From assembly GCA_946056345.1 (NCBI GenBank), contig CAMGJH010000053.1, forward strand, positions 1 to 7,051: a stretch of DNA of 7,051 bases, given 5' to 3'. This stretch comes from an uncultured Lentisphaeraceae bacterium (GTDB taxonomy: Bacteria > Verrucomicrobiota > Kiritimatiellia > RFP12 > DVOR01). The notes under the pieces are model-generated. The model was not told where the DNA came from and searched no databases. It was given only the letters and a program-made list of their open reading frames with translations. The translations under genes and the position numbers were made by a program. Below are positions 6,930 to 7,051 of the stretch, piece by piece (the stretch's first letter is position 1; each line of letters opens with the position of its first letter).

Positions 6930-6982
6930 CCGCCCCGGGTCGACCTCGAACCCGGGCCTACCTCGAGGTGCACCCGGGGCGG
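6930..6982. repeat. Long imperfect inverted repeat, 20-base arms
   Basis: The left arm (6930-6949) and right arm (6963-6982) are reverse complements at 18 of 20 positions, the only differences being an adjacent CG/GC pair. They enclose a 13-base loop. Outside a short mismatch, GCC (6925-6927) also pairs with GGC (6985-6987). No T-run follows on either strand, so it does not look like an intrinsic terminator. It lies about 110-165 bases upstream of the AsmA-like start. It could be a protein binding site, an RNA structure in a long leader, or a dispersed palindromic element of the genome. Confidence 0.7.
6934..6967. repeat. Two-copy 17-base tandem repeat
   Basis: Positions 6934-6950 and 6951-6967 match at 14 of 17 bases; each begins CCCGGG and contains ACCTCGA. 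A third CCCGGG occurs at 6973-6978. The tandem copies overlap the left arm and loop of the inverted repeat, so the region can fold in alternative ways (for example CCCGGGT 6934-6940 with ACCCGGG 6950-6956). Confidence 0.6.
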
Positions 6983-6999
6983 ATGGCTACGCAGGAGGA

Positions 7000-7051
7000 A
7001 ACCACAAAGAACACAAGTCCGAAGGAGCTATGTCAAAAAGAGCACAAAGAA
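7000..7051. repeat. Interrupted CACAAAGA intergenic repeat
   Basis: The plus strand reads AACCACAAAGAACACAA, then 22 unrelated bases, then AGAGCACAAAGAA at the window edge. CACAAAGA occurs at 7003-7010 and 7043-7050, with a partial copy at 7012-7016. The A-rich composition contrasts sharply with the surrounding GC-rich DNA. From memory, AACCACAAAGAACACAAAG-type strings are common between genes in Verrucomicrobia, Lentisphaerae, Planctomycetes and some other phyla, with no known function. Here the string seems split by an insertion. Confidence 0.5.
7008..7036 (-). promoter_or_regulatory. Weak candidate -35/-10 promoter inside the repeat
   Basis: The minus strand has a perfect TTGACA (7031-7036). 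A 17-base spacer and TGTTCT (7008-7013) follow. The -35 matches the sigma-70 consensus fully, but the -10 matches only 3 of 6 and lacks the key second-position A. If used, it would give a leader of roughly 180 bases that carries all the inverted repeats before the AsmA-like gene. It may be chance in A/T-rich repeat DNA. Confidence 0.25.

Noticed and set aside
6930..6960. T-arm-like GGGTTCGAGGTC on the minus strand suggesting a tRNA
   Set aside because: The loop between the CCCGGGT/ACCCGGG arms is nine bases, not seven. No acceptor, D or anticodon arm can be laid out around it.
6993..6998. AGGAGG on the plus strand as a ribosome binding site
   Set aside because: No ATG, GTG or TTG occurs 5-10 bases downstream.
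6983..7051. Plus-strand open frame MATQEETTKNT... running off the window edge
   Set aside because: It is open for 23 codons but consists largely of the CACAAAGA repeat read as protein. It starts inside the inverted repeat and has only a GGGG run three bases upstream. Such repeats often yield spurious proteins. It could only be rescued if the frame continues as a recognisable protein beyond the window.
7022..7051. AAGGAG followed by ATG (7030) as a divergent gene start
   Set aside because: The spacing of two bases is too short for a normal start, and only seven codons are visible. The ATG lies in the segment interrupting the repeat.

Overview
The window is one tightly packed, very GC-rich (by eye two thirds or more G+C) bacterial operon read entirely on the minus strand. 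A short, structure-rich leader region sits at the right-hand end. The PolA sequence style, the AsmA-like protein, the small zinc-ribbon protein and the CACAAAGA-type intergenic repeat all suggest a member of the Planctomycetes-Verrucomicrobia-Chlamydiae group (Verrucomicrobiota, Kiritimatiellota or Lentisphaerota-like). That assignment rests on remembered family resemblance and was not checked by a search.

Layout in order of transcription, right to left. Positions 7051-6820 are non-coding: an interrupted CACAAAGA repeat, a candidate -35/-10 pair, a cluster of inverted and tandem repeats, a small hairpin, an extended -10 promoter candidate and a good ribosome binding site. Next comes a 1038-residue AsmA-like envelope protein with one N-terminal membrane anchor (6819-3703). 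It is followed by a 175-residue zinc-ribbon protein of unknown function (3703-3176), a 128-residue single-span membrane protein of unknown function (3179-2793) and DNA polymerase I (2777-57). The last 56 bases hold no complete gene but end in a ribosome-binding-like AGGAG that points at a further gene just outside the window.

The junctions are TAATG (1-base overlap), ATGA (4-base overlap) and a 15-base gap, so the four genes are almost certainly co-transcribed, and the first three are probably translationally coupled. The gene set mixes an envelope protein, two uncharacterised small proteins and a housekeeping DNA repair/replication enzyme. I see no single obvious shared pathway; the operon may simply be a conserved housekeeping cluster.

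The points most worth a second look are: a PolA whose proofreading domain has lost most of its catalytic residues and whose 5'-nuclease domain has an unusual metal-site residue; two uncharacterised small proteins wedged between AsmA-like and polA; and the palindrome and tandem-repeat cluster upstream. I found no tRNA, rRNA, CRISPR array, transposon or phage gene. I did not find convincing evidence of a wholly new system.
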